This document shows positions 1-8,814 of a stretch of DNA of 18,737 nucleotides, piece after piece. The stretch is taken from positions 1 to 18,737 of the forward strand of contig RFIO01000353.1 of assembly GCA_003695205.1 (NCBI GenBank), in the 5' to 3' direction. Every line of letters starts with the position of its first letter. Positions within the stretch are counted from its first letter, which is position 1. The position numbers were made by a program, and so were the translations under genes. The notes below the pieces were generated by a model. That model was not told the DNA's origin, did not search any database, and worked only from the letters and a program-made list of their open reading frames with translations. The stretch comes from Deltaproteobacteria bacterium. GTDB lineage: Bacteria; Desulfobacterota; Desulfuromonadia; Desulfuromonadales; Geothermobacteraceae.

Positions 1-75
1 CGTTGGCAACGGTTGTAGGGTTTGTTCTAAGGTGGCGGCTTCATTGAGGACGGGAACGATGATCGACAGTTCCAT
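1..75 (-). CDS. Family 2 glycosyltransferase, N-terminal fragment (runs off window)
   Basis: Only the first 25 codons are inside the window, reading leftwards from an ATG at 73-75. They begin MELSIIVPVLNEAATLEQTL, the typical opening of a GT-A fold family 2 glycosyltransferase: the first beta strand of the nucleotide-sugar binding fold, then the P-V-L-N-E motif. The pattern resembles the glycosyltransferases named for arsenosugar biosynthesis (TIGR04283), but 25 residues cannot settle the subfamily. No strong Shine-Dalgarno sequence precedes the ATG. The gene lies 81 bases downstream of metK on the same strand, so it may be co-transcribed with metK unless the hairpin at 99-127 stops transcription. 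The substrate is unknown. Confidence 0.65.
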   Translation of the reverse strand, partial: MELSIIVPVLNEAATLEQTLQPLPT

Positions 76-98
76 TTTCCGGATCCGGTCGGAACGCA

Positions 99-127
99 GA
101 CGGCGGACCCCACAGGGGCCCGCCGTC
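99..127 (-). terminator. Strong 13-bp hairpin after metK (possible terminator)
   Basis: The arms 99-111 (gacggcggacccc) and 115-127 (ggggcccgccgtc) pair over 13 positions with one G-U wobble and a 3-base loop. The hairpin lies 30 bases past the metK stop codon and 24 bases before the next ATG. No run of T follows on the minus strand, so it is not a textbook intrinsic terminator. It could be a weak terminator, an mRNA 3'-end stabiliser or a processing site. Confidence 0.45.
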
Positions 128-156
128 CGGGTTTCAAAGACTGTGCACAGGCGTGA

Positions 157-1326
157 TCAGAGCCCCGCGCGGCTGCGCAGGGATTCGATCCGGTCGGTCT
201 TTTCCCAGGAGAACTCGGGCAGTTCGCGACCGAAGTGACCATAGGCAGCCGTCTTTTTGTAGATCGGCCGCAACAGGTCAAGGGTCTTGATGATGCCGCG
301 CGGGGTCATGTCGAACTCCTCCTGGGTGATACGGGCGATCTCGTTGCTCGGGATCTTGCCGGTGCCGAAAGTGTTGATCATGATCGACACCGGCTGTGCA
401 ACGCCGATGGCATAGGCAAGCTGGACCTCGCATTTGTCGGCCAGGCCGGCCGCGACGATGTTTTTGGCGACATACCGGGCCATGTAGGAGGCGCTGCGGT
501 CGACCTTGGAGGGATCCTTGCCGGAAAATGCGCCGCCGCCGTGGGATCCCTGTCCGCCGTAGGTGTCGACGATGATCTTGCGGCCGGTCAGGCCGCAGTC
601 GCCCATGGGGCCGCCGACAACGAAGCGGCCGGTCGGGTTGATGAAGTACTTGGTGTTTTCATCGAGCAGTTCGGCCGGGATCACCTTTTTGACCACTTCC
701 TCGACGATCCCCTCCTTGAGGGTTTCGTAGCTGACATCGGGGGTGTGCTGCGAGGAAACAACCACCGTGTCGACCCGTACCGGCTTGTCATTGATGTACT
801 GGATCGAAACCTGCGACTTGCTGTCGGGGCGCAGGAAAGTCAGCAGTCCGCTCTTGCGCACGTCAGCAAGTCGCTTGGTCAGTTTGTGGGCAAACATGAT
901 CGGCATCGGCATCAGTTCGGCGGTTTCGTTGCAGGCGTAGCCAAACATCAGCCCCTGGTCACCGGCGCCCTGATCCTTGAACATCCCCTCACCTTCGGTC
1001 ACCCCCTGGGAGATGTCGGGAGACTGTCGGTCGATGCTGGTAAGCACGGCGCAGGTTTCGTAGTCAAACCCCATGGAGGAATCGTCATAGCCGATCTCCT
1101 TGATGGTCTGGCGAACGATTTCGGGCATATCGACATAGGCGGTCGTGGTGATCTCCCCGGCGATGATGGCCATACCGGTTGTCACCAGGGTTTCGCAGGC
1201 CACGCGTGCGGCGGTATCCTGGGCGAGAATGGCATCAAGGATGCCATCGGAAATCTGGTCGGCAACCTTGTCGGGATGCCCTTCGCTGACGGATTCGGAC
1301 GTGAAGAGAAAATCGGTCATGGCCAT
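157..1326 (-). CDS. metK: S-adenosylmethionine synthetase (MetK)
   Basis: This cytosolic enzyme joins methionine and ATP to make S-adenosylmethionine, releasing phosphate and pyrophosphate. The 389-residue product is of normal family length. It has the opening TSESVSEGHPDK (the G-H-P-D-K ATP-binding stretch at about residues 16-20), the GAGDQGLMFGYACNE signature, and the glycine-rich loop GGGAFSGKDPSKVDRS. Three in-frame ATGs exist at 1335, 1326 and 1320. The AGGAGGT at 1336-1342 is nine bases from the ATG at 1326 and far too close to 1335, so 1326 is chosen. The gene follows ptsI after a 78-base gap holding a good sigma-70 promoter, so it is probably transcribed independently as well as by read-through. 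There is no room for a SAM riboswitch in the short leader. Confidence 0.97.
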   Translation of the reverse strand: MAMTDFLFTSESVSEGHPDKVADQISDGILDAILAQDTAARVACETLVTTGMAIIAGEITTTAYVDMPEIVRQTIKEIGYDDSSMGFDYETCAVLTSIDRQSPDISQGVTEGEGMFKDQGAGDQGLMFGYACNETAELMPMPIMFAHKLTKRLADVRKSGLLTFLRPDSKSQVSIQYINDKPVRVDTVVVSSQHTPDVSYETLKEGIVEEVVKKVIPAELLDENTKYFINPTGRFVVGGPMGDCGLTGRKIIVDTYGGQGSHGGGAFSGKDPSKVDRSASYMARYVAKNIVAAGLADKCEVQLAYAIGVAQPVSIMINTFGTGKIPSNEIARITQEEFDMTPRGIIKTLDLLRPIYKKTAAYGHFGRELPEFSWEKTDRIESLRSRAGL

Positions 1327-1335
1327 GGGGCACAT

Positions 1336-1342
1336 ACCTCCT
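1336..1342 (-). promoter_or_regulatory. Shine-Dalgarno of metK
   Basis: The minus strand reads AGGAGGT here, as part of AAAGGAGGT. It is nine bases from the ATG at 1324-1326, one base from the ATG at 1333-1335 and 15 bases from the ATG at 1318-1320. This spacing selects the middle ATG. Confidence 0.8.
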
Positions 1343-1368
1343 TTGAGGGTGGTCTGATCAAGCGGCCC

Positions 1369-1397
1369 ATCTTAGGGGCCAGGCGCCGGCATGTCAA
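1369..1397 (-). promoter_or_regulatory. Sigma-70 promoter of metK
   Basis: On the minus strand a perfect TTGACA (1392-1397) is followed after exactly 17 bases by TAAGAT (1369-1374), which matches four of six positions of TATAAT. The -35 begins 8 bases after the ptsI stop codon. Transcription would start near 1362, giving a leader of about 36 bases. This is the best housekeeping promoter seen in the window. Confidence 0.7.
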
Positions 1398-1404
1398 GCC
1401 GTGA

Positions 1405-3189
1405 CTAAATAGTTGCCGAACCGTACAAGCCGGGAAATCGCCGGGCCATCTCCCGTTCAAGGTAGCGGGCGACCTCTTCGGCGGTCAACTGCTCCATGGC
1501 ACAGGTCAGCAACTCCTCCGCCTCCTGCCGCCTCACCTGGCGAACGATGCGCTTGACCCGGGAGATGCACGGAGCATTCATCGACAACTCCGTGAAACCA
1601 AGCCCCAGAAGTATCGGCAGGTAGATCGGCTCTGAGGCCATCTCGCCGCACATGGCGACCGGGATGCCGGCGTCGCGGCCGGCACGGCTGATCATCCGCA
1701 GGGCTCGCAGGACGGCCGGGTGCAGCGGCTCGTAAAGGTAGGCGACATGTTCGTTGCCCCGATCGACCGCCAGGCAGTACTGCACCAGGTCATTGGTGCC
1801 GACCGAGAAGAAGTCGACCTCGGCCGCCAGCCGGTCCGCGATCAGCGCAGCAGCCGGAGTCTCGATCATGATTCCGATCCGGATATCCTCATCGAAAGGT
1901 TCCCGTTCAGCCCGCAACGCCTCCTTGCATTCCTCCAGCAGGGCCTTGCAGCGGCGCACCTCGGCAACGCCACTGATCATCGGAAACATCACCCGCACCG
2001 GGCCGCAGGCCGAAGCGCGCAGGATGGCGCGCAGCTGGGTTTTGAGCATCCCGGTTTCAGCCAGGGAGAACCTTATGCCGCGCAGACCAAGGGCCGGATT
2101 GGCTTCATCGGACAGGTTGATCTCCTCGACGAACTTGTCGCCGCCGGCGTCCAGGGTGCGGATGGTCACCTCGTGTGGCGCGACGGCATCGACGAGGTTG
2201 CGATAGGCCCGGTACTGTTCCTCTTCGTCTGGCGGTACCGGCCTACTGAGAAAGAGGAACTCGGACCGATACAATCCGATCCCCTCCCCGCCGGATTCGC
2301 GAACCTGTTCGAGCTCGGCCGGAAGTTCCACATTGGCCCGCAACACCAGGCGAAAGCCGTCAGGAGTTTCGGCGGGAAGCGAACGGTAGCTGAGCAGCTC
2401 CTTTTCGAAATACTCGTAGCGCTGGCGCTTCTGCAGGTATTCACGGAAGGTTGTCTCGGAAGGGTTGAGAATGACCGTACCGGCGCTGCCGTCAATGATC
2501 ATCGGCGTGCCGCCGGGGACCAGGGCGGTGACATTTTCCAGGCCGACGACAGCCGGGATACCAAGAGACCGGGCAACGATGGCTGTATGTGAGGTGCGCC
2601 CGCCGACATCAGTCACGAAACCGAGAACCTTGTTCTGATCGATCTGCATGGTTTCGGCGGGCGACAGGTCGTGAGCGACCACGATCGCCTTGCGCTCAAG
2701 AGCCGAAAGGTCCTGGCGCGACTCCCCCATCAGATTGCGCAGCAGTCTCTCCCCCACCGAGTCGATGTCGCTCATGCGCTCGCGAAGATAGTCGTCCTCG
2801 ATGGAGGCGAACACTTCGCGAAAGCGATCGATGGCCCTTTTGAGAGCCCCCTCCGCGTTGAGCAGCAGTTCGCGAATGCCGTGCAGGGTTTCATCGTGGA
2901 GCATCTGGTCATCCAGCATCATCAGGTGGGTGTCGATGATGTAGGCATGCTCGTCGGGATGTTTTTCCGTTACCTTGCGCCGGACCTCCTCGAGCTGGCG
3001 ACGCGACTGCTCCACCGCCTCCTCGAAGGCGGCAACCTCGGCATCGACATCGCTCGGCTCAATCGTGCGCTCGAGAGCGGCCATCCGCGCCCGGCTGAGC
3101 AGGTGCGCTTCACCAATGGCGATACCGGGCGAGACGCCAAGCCCCACCAGAAAGGTATCGACCGCGATTTCAGTCTTCGCCGAAACCAT
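1405..3189 (-). CDS. ptsI: Phosphoenolpyruvate-protein phosphotransferase, PTS enzyme I
   Basis: Enzyme I takes phosphate from phosphoenolpyruvate and passes it to HPr, the first step of the PTS cascade, in the cytosol. The product (594 residues from the ATG at 3189) has, in order, an N-terminal HPr-binding helical part, the phospho-histidine domain with GGRTSHTAIVARSLGIPAVVG (active His near residue 201), and the PEP-binding barrel. The barrel carries SVGTNDLVQYCLAVDRGN and AMCGEMA, with the acid/base Cys near 514. There is no N-terminal GAF domain, so it is enzyme I, not the nitrogen-PTS paralogue PtsP. A TTG at 3195 is an alternative start. The reading frame overlaps the end of the HPr gene by 20 bases with no clear ribosome site, which suggests translational coupling. 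It is the last gene of the PTS run. Confidence 0.97.
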   Translation of the reverse strand: MVSAKTEIAVDTFLVGLGVSPGIAIGEAHLLSRARMAALERTIEPSDVDAEVAAFEEAVEQSRRQLEEVRRKVTEKHPDEHAYIIDTHLMMLDDQMLHDETLHGIRELLLNAEGALKRAIDRFREVFASIEDDYLRERMSDIDSVGERLLRNLMGESRQDLSALERKAIVVAHDLSPAETMQIDQNKVLGFVTDVGGRTSHTAIVARSLGIPAVVGLENVTALVPGGTPMIIDGSAGTVILNPSETTFREYLQKRQRYEYFEKELLSYRSLPAETPDGFRLVLRANVELPAELEQVRESGGEGIGLYRSEFLFLSRPVPPDEEEQYRAYRNLVDAVAPHEVTIRTLDAGGDKFVEEINLSDEANPALGLRGIRFSLAETGMLKTQLRAILRASACGPVRVMFPMISGVAEVRRCKALLEECKEALRAEREPFDEDIRIGIMIETPAAALIADRLAAEVDFFSVGTNDLVQYCLAVDRGNEHVAYLYEPLHPAVLRALRMISRAGRDAGIPVAMCGEMASEPIYLPILLGLGFTELSMNAPCISRVKRIVRQVRRQEAEELLTCAMEQLTAEEVARYLEREMARRFPGLYGSATI

Positions 3190-3436
3190 CTTCAATCAGA
3201 GCGCCGATGGCTGCCATGGCCTCGGCCTCGTCCTCCCCGTTGACAGACACCCTGATGACCGTTCCCTTCGGAGCAGCCAGCATCAGGATACCCATGATGC
3301 TCTTGCCGTTGACCTCGACATCATCCTTTCCGACCAGGACATCCGACCGGAATTTACCGGCCATCTGGACCAGCTGCGCGGCAGCCCGGGCATGCAGACC
3401 CAGCCGGTTGACGATAGTGAATTCTCTCTCGATCAT
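3170..3436 (-). CDS. ptsH: Phosphocarrier protein HPr
   Basis: This small cytosolic carrier passes phosphate from enzyme I to the EIIA proteins. The 88-residue product has the RLGLHARAA motif with phospho-acceptor His15, and KSIMGILML with Ser46, the site used by HPr kinase. Both sites are intact, which fits the hprK gene nearby. The ATG at 3436 is chosen because the protein then starts MIEREF as in the family, and a GAGGA lies seven bases upstream. An in-frame ATG at 3460 would add eight residues and touch the IID stop. In the E. coli operon this position is held by npr, so this HPr may do the NPr job as well as the sugar PTS job (inference). Confidence 0.95.
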   Translation of the reverse strand: MIEREFTIVNRLGLHARAAAQLVQMAGKFRSDVLVGKDDVEVNGKSIMGILMLAAPKGTVIRVSVNGEDEAEAMAAIGALIEDGFGED

Positions 3437-3459
3437 CCCCCTGTCCTCATTCAAGCTCA

Positions 3460-4200
3460 TCAGTTAAACAGCAGCACCAGCGGCACCCAGAGTGCCAGCA
3501 CGGCAAATACAAGCATCAGGGGCGAGACCCCGACGCGAACAAGAAAGGCACCGGCGACAACCCCTGGCAGGGCCAGAAGTCCCCACCCGGGCGCAAGCTC
3601 TTCCTGTTCAAGTCCGCTGGTCAGCCAGTAGGCGCACCAGCCGCCAAGCAGGACGATGGTTCCCTCCTTGGCCCGTATGGCCAGGTCGGGCAGACGCCAG
3701 CGTTGAACGGTCTCGACCAGATTGCCGCCCTCGGCCCAGCCGCGGAAAAAACCGGCGACCCGGAAATAGAGCGCCGGAACGTTGAAAACGGCCAGCAGGG
3801 CTACTCCGGCCCAGGACTGACCGGCAACAGCGAGGAACAGGGCGATGACCGCGGCCAGCGGCCGCAGCCCTCCCCAGAAGAGCGCGTCGCCCATGGCAGC
3901 GTAGGGTGCCATGAGCATGCGACCGAACTCCTCGCCGGCGGCCACGGTCCCGGGCCCCTCCGCCTCCTGGTGCAGCATCCCTCCGAGCACGGGCAGAGCC
4001 AGGAAAGGATGGGTATTGAAGTAATCAAGGTAGCGCCGCAGATGCTCGCTGCGGTTTTCCTGCGGAACAAGGCGCCGCAACGCCGGGGCAATAACGAACA
4101 TGGCGCCGATGCCCTGCATTTTCTCAAACCCCCAGCTGGCCTGCAACAGCAGGCCGCGCAGCACGCAGGTCCAGAGGATCTTTCCCCGTAGTCGTTCCAT
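3460..4200 (-). CDS. PTS mannose-family membrane component IID
   Basis: IID is one of the two membrane proteins of mannose-type PTS permeases and works with IIC to move the sugar. The product (246 residues from the ATG at 4200) has the family's N-terminal stretch LLLQASWGFEKMQGIG, then FNTHPFLALPVLGGML and LMAPYAAMGDALFWGGLRP, followed by hydrophobic segments at the C-terminus. It is somewhat shorter than the roughly 270-280 residues usual for the family. An ATG at 4218 would add six residues and overlap the IIC stop. I prefer 4200 because the added residues are not family-like, but neither start has a clear ribosome site. The sugar transported cannot be read from the sequence. Confidence 0.92.
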   Translation of the reverse strand: MERLRGKILWTCVLRGLLLQASWGFEKMQGIGAMFVIAPALRRLVPQENRSEHLRRYLDYFNTHPFLALPVLGGMLHQEAEGPGTVAAGEEFGRMLMAPYAAMGDALFWGGLRPLAAVIALFLAVAGQSWAGVALLAVFNVPALYFRVAGFFRGWAEGGNLVETVQRWRLPDLAIRAKEGTIVLLGGWCAYWLTSGLEQEELAPGWGLLALPGVVAGAFLVRVGVSPLMLVFAVLALWVPLVLLFN

Positions 4201-4205
4201 GACTG

Positions 4206-4907
4206 TCACAATACCCATCTGGCGAGGTAGACCGCCAGAAAGGAGGCACAGAAAAGGGTCATGCTGCGACTGACATTGAGGGTCGCCACCAGAACGCTGG
4301 CTCCGACCAGGGGCAGGCTGAGCTCGACCGGAATGCGCGCCCTCGTCACCACAGGCAGGACCAGGGGCTCAAGAACGCTACCCGCAATCCACCCGACCAG
4401 GACGACAAAAAGATAGGTCGCGAGGCAGGCGAGAACGAAGTTCGCCAGACCGCTCAGGTGGGTTCTTTCGATGGCGGCGTCGTCGCCCGCGGCCAGTCGT
4501 CGTTCCAGCCTCGCCGGCAGCAGGTCGTTGCGTCGCCGGGCCCAGTGATCGAACAGCTGCCCAACCCTGGCAAGGGGCAGCGCCAGCAGCAGACAGAAGA
4601 GAATCATGGCGGCAGAGGCAGGCTCGCCGGAAGAGAGCAGCGAAGCCAGCACTACAGCCCCGATGGCTGCCTGGGTGTCATCGGGCGGGACCGTCGCCCC
4701 GACGGGCAGACGCCCGAGCCAGAGCAGTTCGGCCAGCACCCCGATCGCCAGCCCCGCCTCCAGCTGTCCGACCACAAGCCCGGCGAGCGGCGCACACACC
4801 AGAGGTCGACAGACCATGAATTGGCCGACCGGCATGCGGTCGAGGCCGGCAATCAGGGCCACAGGGGCTCCTGCCAGCAGCTGGGATATGGCCGCGGCCA
4901 GGGTCAC
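4206..4907 (-). CDS. PTS mannose-family membrane component IIC
   Basis: IIC forms the sugar pathway across the inner membrane in mannose-type PTS permeases. The 233-residue product is strongly hydrophobic and has the family pattern QFMVCRPLVCAPLAGLVVG, then AELLWLG and a PPDDTQAAIGAV loop. A GTG at 4905-4907 overlaps the IIB stop (GTGA) and has GGAGG 11 bases upstream. An upstream ATG at 4952 would overlap the IIB gene by 49 bases and add unrelated residues, so the GTG is taken as start. With IIB before it and IID after it, it completes a four-part permease. Confidence 0.92.
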   Translation of the reverse strand: MTLAAAISQLLAGAPVALIAGLDRMPVGQFMVCRPLVCAPLAGLVVGQLEAGLAIGVLAELLWLGRLPVGATVPPDDTQAAIGAVVLASLLSSGEPASAAMILFCLLLALPLARVGQLFDHWARRRNDLLPARLERRLAAGDDAAIERTHLSGLANFVLACLATYLFVVLVGWIAGSVLEPLVLPVVTRARIPVELSLPLVGASVLVATLNVSRSMTLFCASFLAVYLARWVL

Positions 4908-5383
4908 CGTAACAGTTTCCTCCAGGGGCGGGCCCGGTCCCCGGGGACACACTGGGACAGAATCTTCACCCCTTCTTCGGTTTCAAGCGCTTCGAGATTG
5001 GCGATATCGCCATTGTCCAGAGCGATGGTGCAGCTGCAGCGCATCTTCCCCTCCCCTGCGTGCATGTTGCCGAGATTGAGCTGGTCAAAGGGCAGCCCGA
5101 GACGATGGGCCACAAGGGCGTCTGAGGAGTTTTCGAACAGGACCAGCACCCGCCGGCCTTCGAATTCGCCGCGGGCAAAGGCGGATGCCACCTCTTCGAG
5201 GCCGTCGATGCGCACCGTGATACAGCTGGGCACACAAGCAGTCATCATGGTCCGGCGCAGCCGGTCGCCGGCCAGTCGGTCGTTGGCAACCACAACGCAG
5301 TCGGCCCGTGTATGCGGCACCCAGGCCTCGAGCACCTGACCGTGAATCAATCGATTGTCAATCCTGGCGAGAACAACTGCCAT
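4904..5383 (-). CDS. PTS mannose-family component IIB
   Basis: IIB receives phosphate from IIA and hands it to the sugar during uptake. It is cytosolic and docks on IIC/IID. The 159-residue product opens with VLARIDNRLIHGQV, where His14 is the expected phospho-acceptor, and contains LPFDQLNLGNMHAG and VKILSQCVPGD, typical of the family's IIB. The start ATG at 5383 has GGAG eight bases upstream. The gene follows the IIA gene after 24 bases and overlaps the IIC start. Confidence 0.95.
   Translation of the reverse strand: MAVVLARIDNRLIHGQVLEAWVPHTRADCVVVANDRLAGDRLRRTMMTACVPSCITVRIDGLEEVASAFARGEFEGRRVLVLFENSSDALVAHRLGLPFDQLNLGNMHAGEGKMRCSCTIALDNGDIANLEALETEEGVKILSQCVPGDRARPWRKLLR
4919..4923 (-). 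promoter_or_regulatory. Shine-Dalgarno deciding the GTG start of IIC
   Basis: GGAGG on the minus strand lies within the last codons of the IIB gene, 11 bases before the GTG at 4905-4907. It supports the short IIC form over the ATG at 4952. Confidence 0.55.
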
Positions 5384-5407
5384 CGGTTCAACTCCAACAG
5401 GTACGGA

Positions 5408-5806
5408 TCAGCGCAGAAAATCGCTGGCAATGTTGATGGCCTGCTGGCCGTAGGATTTCAGCAGCTCCGACAGCTCCCGCAGGGAAAGATGCTCATGGCT
5501 GTGAAAAAACTTGATCACCATGGGCAGATTCACACCGGTAACCACTTCAACCCGGTCGGGATCGAGGAAGGAGAGGCTGACATTCGAGGGGGTACCACCG
5601 AACATGTCGGTCATGATAACGACACCGTCACCGTCAACACCGACCTCGGCGACGGCCGTGCCGATCATCTCCTGGATCCGGTCCAGACCATCCTCGGGCG
5701 TAATCGAAACGGTGCGGGCCGCTTCCGAAGGTCCGATAATCATTTCGGCAGCGGTCAGAAGCTCCTCCGCCAGGCGTGAGTGCGTGGCTATGACAAGTCC
5801 GATCAT
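5408..5806 (-). CDS. PTS mannose-family component IIA
   Basis: IIA of the mannose family accepts phosphate from HPr and gives it to IIB. The 132-residue protein is a single domain, not fused to IIB. It has His9 in LVIATHSRLAEELL (the expected phospho-site) and the MTDMFGGTPSN motif of the fold. It starts five bases after the rapZ stop, so it is almost certainly co-transcribed with rapZ. A stand-alone IIA could also act as a regulatory phospho-protein. Here IIB, IIC and IID follow directly, so a transport role is the simpler reading. Confidence 0.95.
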   Translation of the reverse strand: MIGLVIATHSRLAEELLTAAEMIIGPSEAARTVSITPEDGLDRIQEMIGTAVAEVGVDGDGVVIMTDMFGGTPSNVSLSFLDPDRVEVVTGVNLPMVIKFFHSHEHLSLRELSELLKSYGQQAINIASDFLR

Positions 5807-5811
5807 GGCGA

Positions 5812-6671
5812 CTACTTTCGCGTTGCATCCCGGTGAGCGACATCCAGCCTGACCCCTTCCGCCTTCAGCCGCAGCCGCAGCCGCTCTACCACGGCAACGC
5901 TCCTGTGCCGGCCGCCGGTGCAGCCGATCGATACGGTCAGGTAACTTTTGCCTTCGCGCTGGTATTCAGGCAACAGGAATGCCAGCAGATCGATGGTCTT
6001 GTCAAGAAAGGCCCTGCCCAGTGCGTTATCAAGCGCAAAGGCCGCAACCTGTTCGTTCTGCCCCGTCAGCTCCCTGAGACCGGGCACAAAATGGGGATTG
6101 GGCAGAAAGCGAACATCCAGGACAAGGTTCGATTCGGTCGGCACACCGAACCGAAAACCGAAGGACTGCAGCAGAACGGACATCGGCGCGGCACGGTCAC
6201 CGCACACCAGCCGCACCACCTGATCGCGCAACTGGTGGGGCGTCAGGAAGGAGGAATCGATGGTGAGGTTGGCCTGGCGCTGCAACTCCAGCAGGACGAC
6301 CCGTTCCCGGCCAATCCCCTGCTGAACTTGTTCGTTTGCGGCCAGCGGGTGCCGGCGCCGGGTCTCGGAGAATCGACGCCCGATCACCTCGTCGGCGGCA
6401 TCGAGAAAGAGGATGTCGAGTCGGTAACCGGCCTGGCGAATGGCATGCAGCGTCTCGTCAGCCTCGGTCAGAAACTTGCGGCTGCGTACGTCGATAACAG
6501 CCGCGATATCGGGCCCCGTTGTTCCTTCGAGGCCGGTCAGCCCCAGGCACTGGGGCAAAAGCGGCAGCGGGATGTTATCGATGACGAAAAAGCCAGCGTC
6601 TTCAAGCGCCCGGGCAGCGCAGCTTTTTCCCGAGCCGGAAAGTCCGGTGATGATCACCACCCGGCGTACGC

Positions 6672-6675
<4 letters not shown>
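5812..6675 (-). CDS. rapZ: RNase adapter / nucleotide-binding protein RapZ (YvcJ family)
   Basis: In E. coli RapZ binds glucosamine-6-phosphate and small RNAs and steers RNase E, controlling GlmS and thus amino-sugar supply for cell wall and LPS. In Bacillus the relative YvcJ is a nucleotide-binding protein. The 287-residue product has the P-loop GLSGSGKS (residues 11-18), FGFRFGVPTESNLVLDVRFLP (about 171-191) and the C-terminal GCTGGRHRS (about 251-259), part of the sugar-phosphate site. The C-terminus ends with some basic residues but is less lysine-rich than that of E. coli. The ATG overlaps the hprK stop (ATGA). Family membership is sure; a GlmZ-like RNA partner is not known here. Confidence 0.95.
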
Positions 6676-7646
<971 letters not shown>

Positions 7647-7688
7647 GGCTCGGGATCCGGCATATCGCCGCCGGTGCGATCGCTGGGC

Positions 7689-8150
7689 TCAGAGAGACTC
7701 TTCCTGGCGCTCAATGATGGCGAAAATGTCAGCAGCACCATCGGCATCGAGCAGGGAGCTGCGCACCTCGGGATTCTTCAGCAGCTTGGAAATGCGTGCC
7801 AGGGTCTTGAGATGGACACCGACCGAATCCTCGGGTGCCACCAGCAGGAAGAAGAGATGGGCCGGCTGACCGTCCATCGAATCGAAATCGACACCCTGGC
7901 GACTGCGACCGAAGGAGAGCAGCAACCGGTCAAGCTGCTTCAGCTTGCCATGCGGGATGGCGACGCCATCGCCGATACCGGTGCTGCCCAGGCTTTCACG
8001 CTCCTTGAGGACCTCGACGACCTCGTCGCGGTCCAGGCCGGGTTCGACCTTGAGCAGGGCTTCGGTCAGCTCCACCAGTGCCTGGTTCTTGGCCGTGGCG
8101 GCCAGGTCGGGATTGATGGCTTCAGGTTTCAGCAGTTCGGTCAGCTTCAT
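7689..8150 (-). CDS. ptsN: PTS nitrogen-regulatory EIIA (EIIA-Ntr)
   Basis: EIIA-Ntr is a fructose/mannitol-type EIIA domain that takes phosphate from an HPr-like carrier. It regulates partners such as potassium transport and nitrogen or stress responses instead of moving sugar. The 153-residue product has the family order: MKLTELL start, LVELTEALL, ESLGSTGIGDGVAIPHGK with phospho-acceptor His67, and HLFFLLVAPEDSVGVHLKTLARISKLL. It lies in the conserved rpoN-hpf-ptsN order. The upstream gap holds a stable hairpin (8173-8202), so its expression may be tuned separately from hpf. Confidence 0.96.
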   Translation of the reverse strand: MKLTELLKPEAINPDLAATAKNQALVELTEALLKVEPGLDRDEVVEVLKERESLGSTGIGDGVAIPHGKLKQLDRLLLSFGRSRQGVDFDSMDGQPAHLFFLLVAPEDSVGVHLKTLARISKLLKNPEVRSSLLDADGAADIFAIIERQEESL

Positions 8151-8172
8151 TGTCAGTTACACCAGATAAACG

Positions 8173-8202
8173 GCAGGGGAAGAGGTTTCCCCCTTCCCCT
8201 GC
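8173..8202 (-). terminator. Stable hairpin with GAAA tetraloop between hpf and ptsN
   Basis: On the minus strand GCAGGGGAAG (8193-8202) pairs with CTTCCCCTGC (8173-8182). The inner GGGGAAACCT adds one G-U and two G-C pairs closed by a GAAA loop, giving 13 pairs in all. It begins 15 bases after the hpf stop, and only a short CGTTTATC follows. It could be a partial terminator, an RNase processing site or a 3'-stabiliser between the two genes. Confidence 0.5.
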
Positions 8203-8217
8203 GAGTTGCGGTTGGAT

Positions 8218-8769
8218 TCAGGCACGCTGCTGCGGCGTAATCAGGCCGTAATTGCCGTCCTTGCGCCGGTAGACAACATTGATTTCCTCGGATTCGGCAT
8301 CGGTAAAAACCAGAAAGTCCTTCTCCAGAAGGTCCATCTGCATAACCGCTTCCTCGACCGCCATGGGCTTGACCGAAAAGGTCTCGGTCTTGACGATCAC
8401 CGGCTCGGTATCGACCTCCTCGACCCGGTCGAGCTGGACGACGGCCTTCTGCACATGCCGCTCGCGGCCGGACATCGGCTTGTGACGCTTCAGGCGCTCC
8501 TTGTAGCGTTTCAGCTGACGCTCGATCTTGTCGACCACCGAATCGATGGCGGCGTACATGTCGTTGGTTGTTTCGGTTCCCTTGATGGTAATCCCCTTGG
8601 CAACAAGGGTCACCTCAACATGGTGGCGGATCTTCTTCTCCACGGAAAGAACCGCCTGGGCATCGATCGGTTCGTCGATATACTTCTTGACCCGCGCCAG
8701 CTTTTCCTCAAGGTAGCTGCGAATCGGTTCGCTGACTTCCATGTGTCTGAACGTGGTGGAAATTTGCAT
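8218..8769 (-). CDS. hpf: Ribosome hibernation-promoting factor, long form
   Basis: HPF binds the 30S subunit and pairs or silences ribosomes when growth slows. The product is 183 residues with two parts: an N-terminal S30AE fold (MQISTTFRHMEVSEPIRSYL through about residue 100), then a linker and a C-terminal dimerisation domain (about 125-183) with VEEAVMQMDLLEKDFLVF. This is the long form that makes 100S ribosome dimers on its own, unlike the short E. coli HPF. The start at 8769 is set by AGGAGGT five bases upstream. It follows rpoN after 75 bases that hold a candidate promoter. Confidence 0.95.
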   Translation of the reverse strand: MQISTTFRHMEVSEPIRSYLEEKLARVKKYIDEPIDAQAVLSVEKKIRHHVEVTLVAKGITIKGTETTNDMYAAIDSVVDKIERQLKRYKERLKRHKPMSGRERHVQKAVVQLDRVEEVDTEPVIVKTETFSVKPMAVEEAVMQMDLLEKDFLVFTDAESEEINVVYRRKDGNYGLITPQQRA

Positions 8770-8774
8770 GCAAT

Positions 8775-8781
8775 ACCTCCT
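8775..8781 (-). promoter_or_regulatory. Shine-Dalgarno of hpf
   Basis: The minus strand reads AGGAGGT, five bases before the ATG at 8767-8769. This fixes the start at MQIST instead of at the in-frame start 18 bases upstream. Confidence 0.75.
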
Positions 8782-8814
8782 GATCAAGCAGCCGGAATTT
8801 TGTTGCCTGTGAAA

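Noticed and set aside
235..1404. A 389-codon open frame on the plus strand over metK
   Set aside because: It is an antisense shadow; metK is certain.
1327..1404. SAM riboswitch upstream of metK
   Set aside because: The leader after the predicted promoter is only about 36 bases, too short for any known SAM aptamer plus expression platform.
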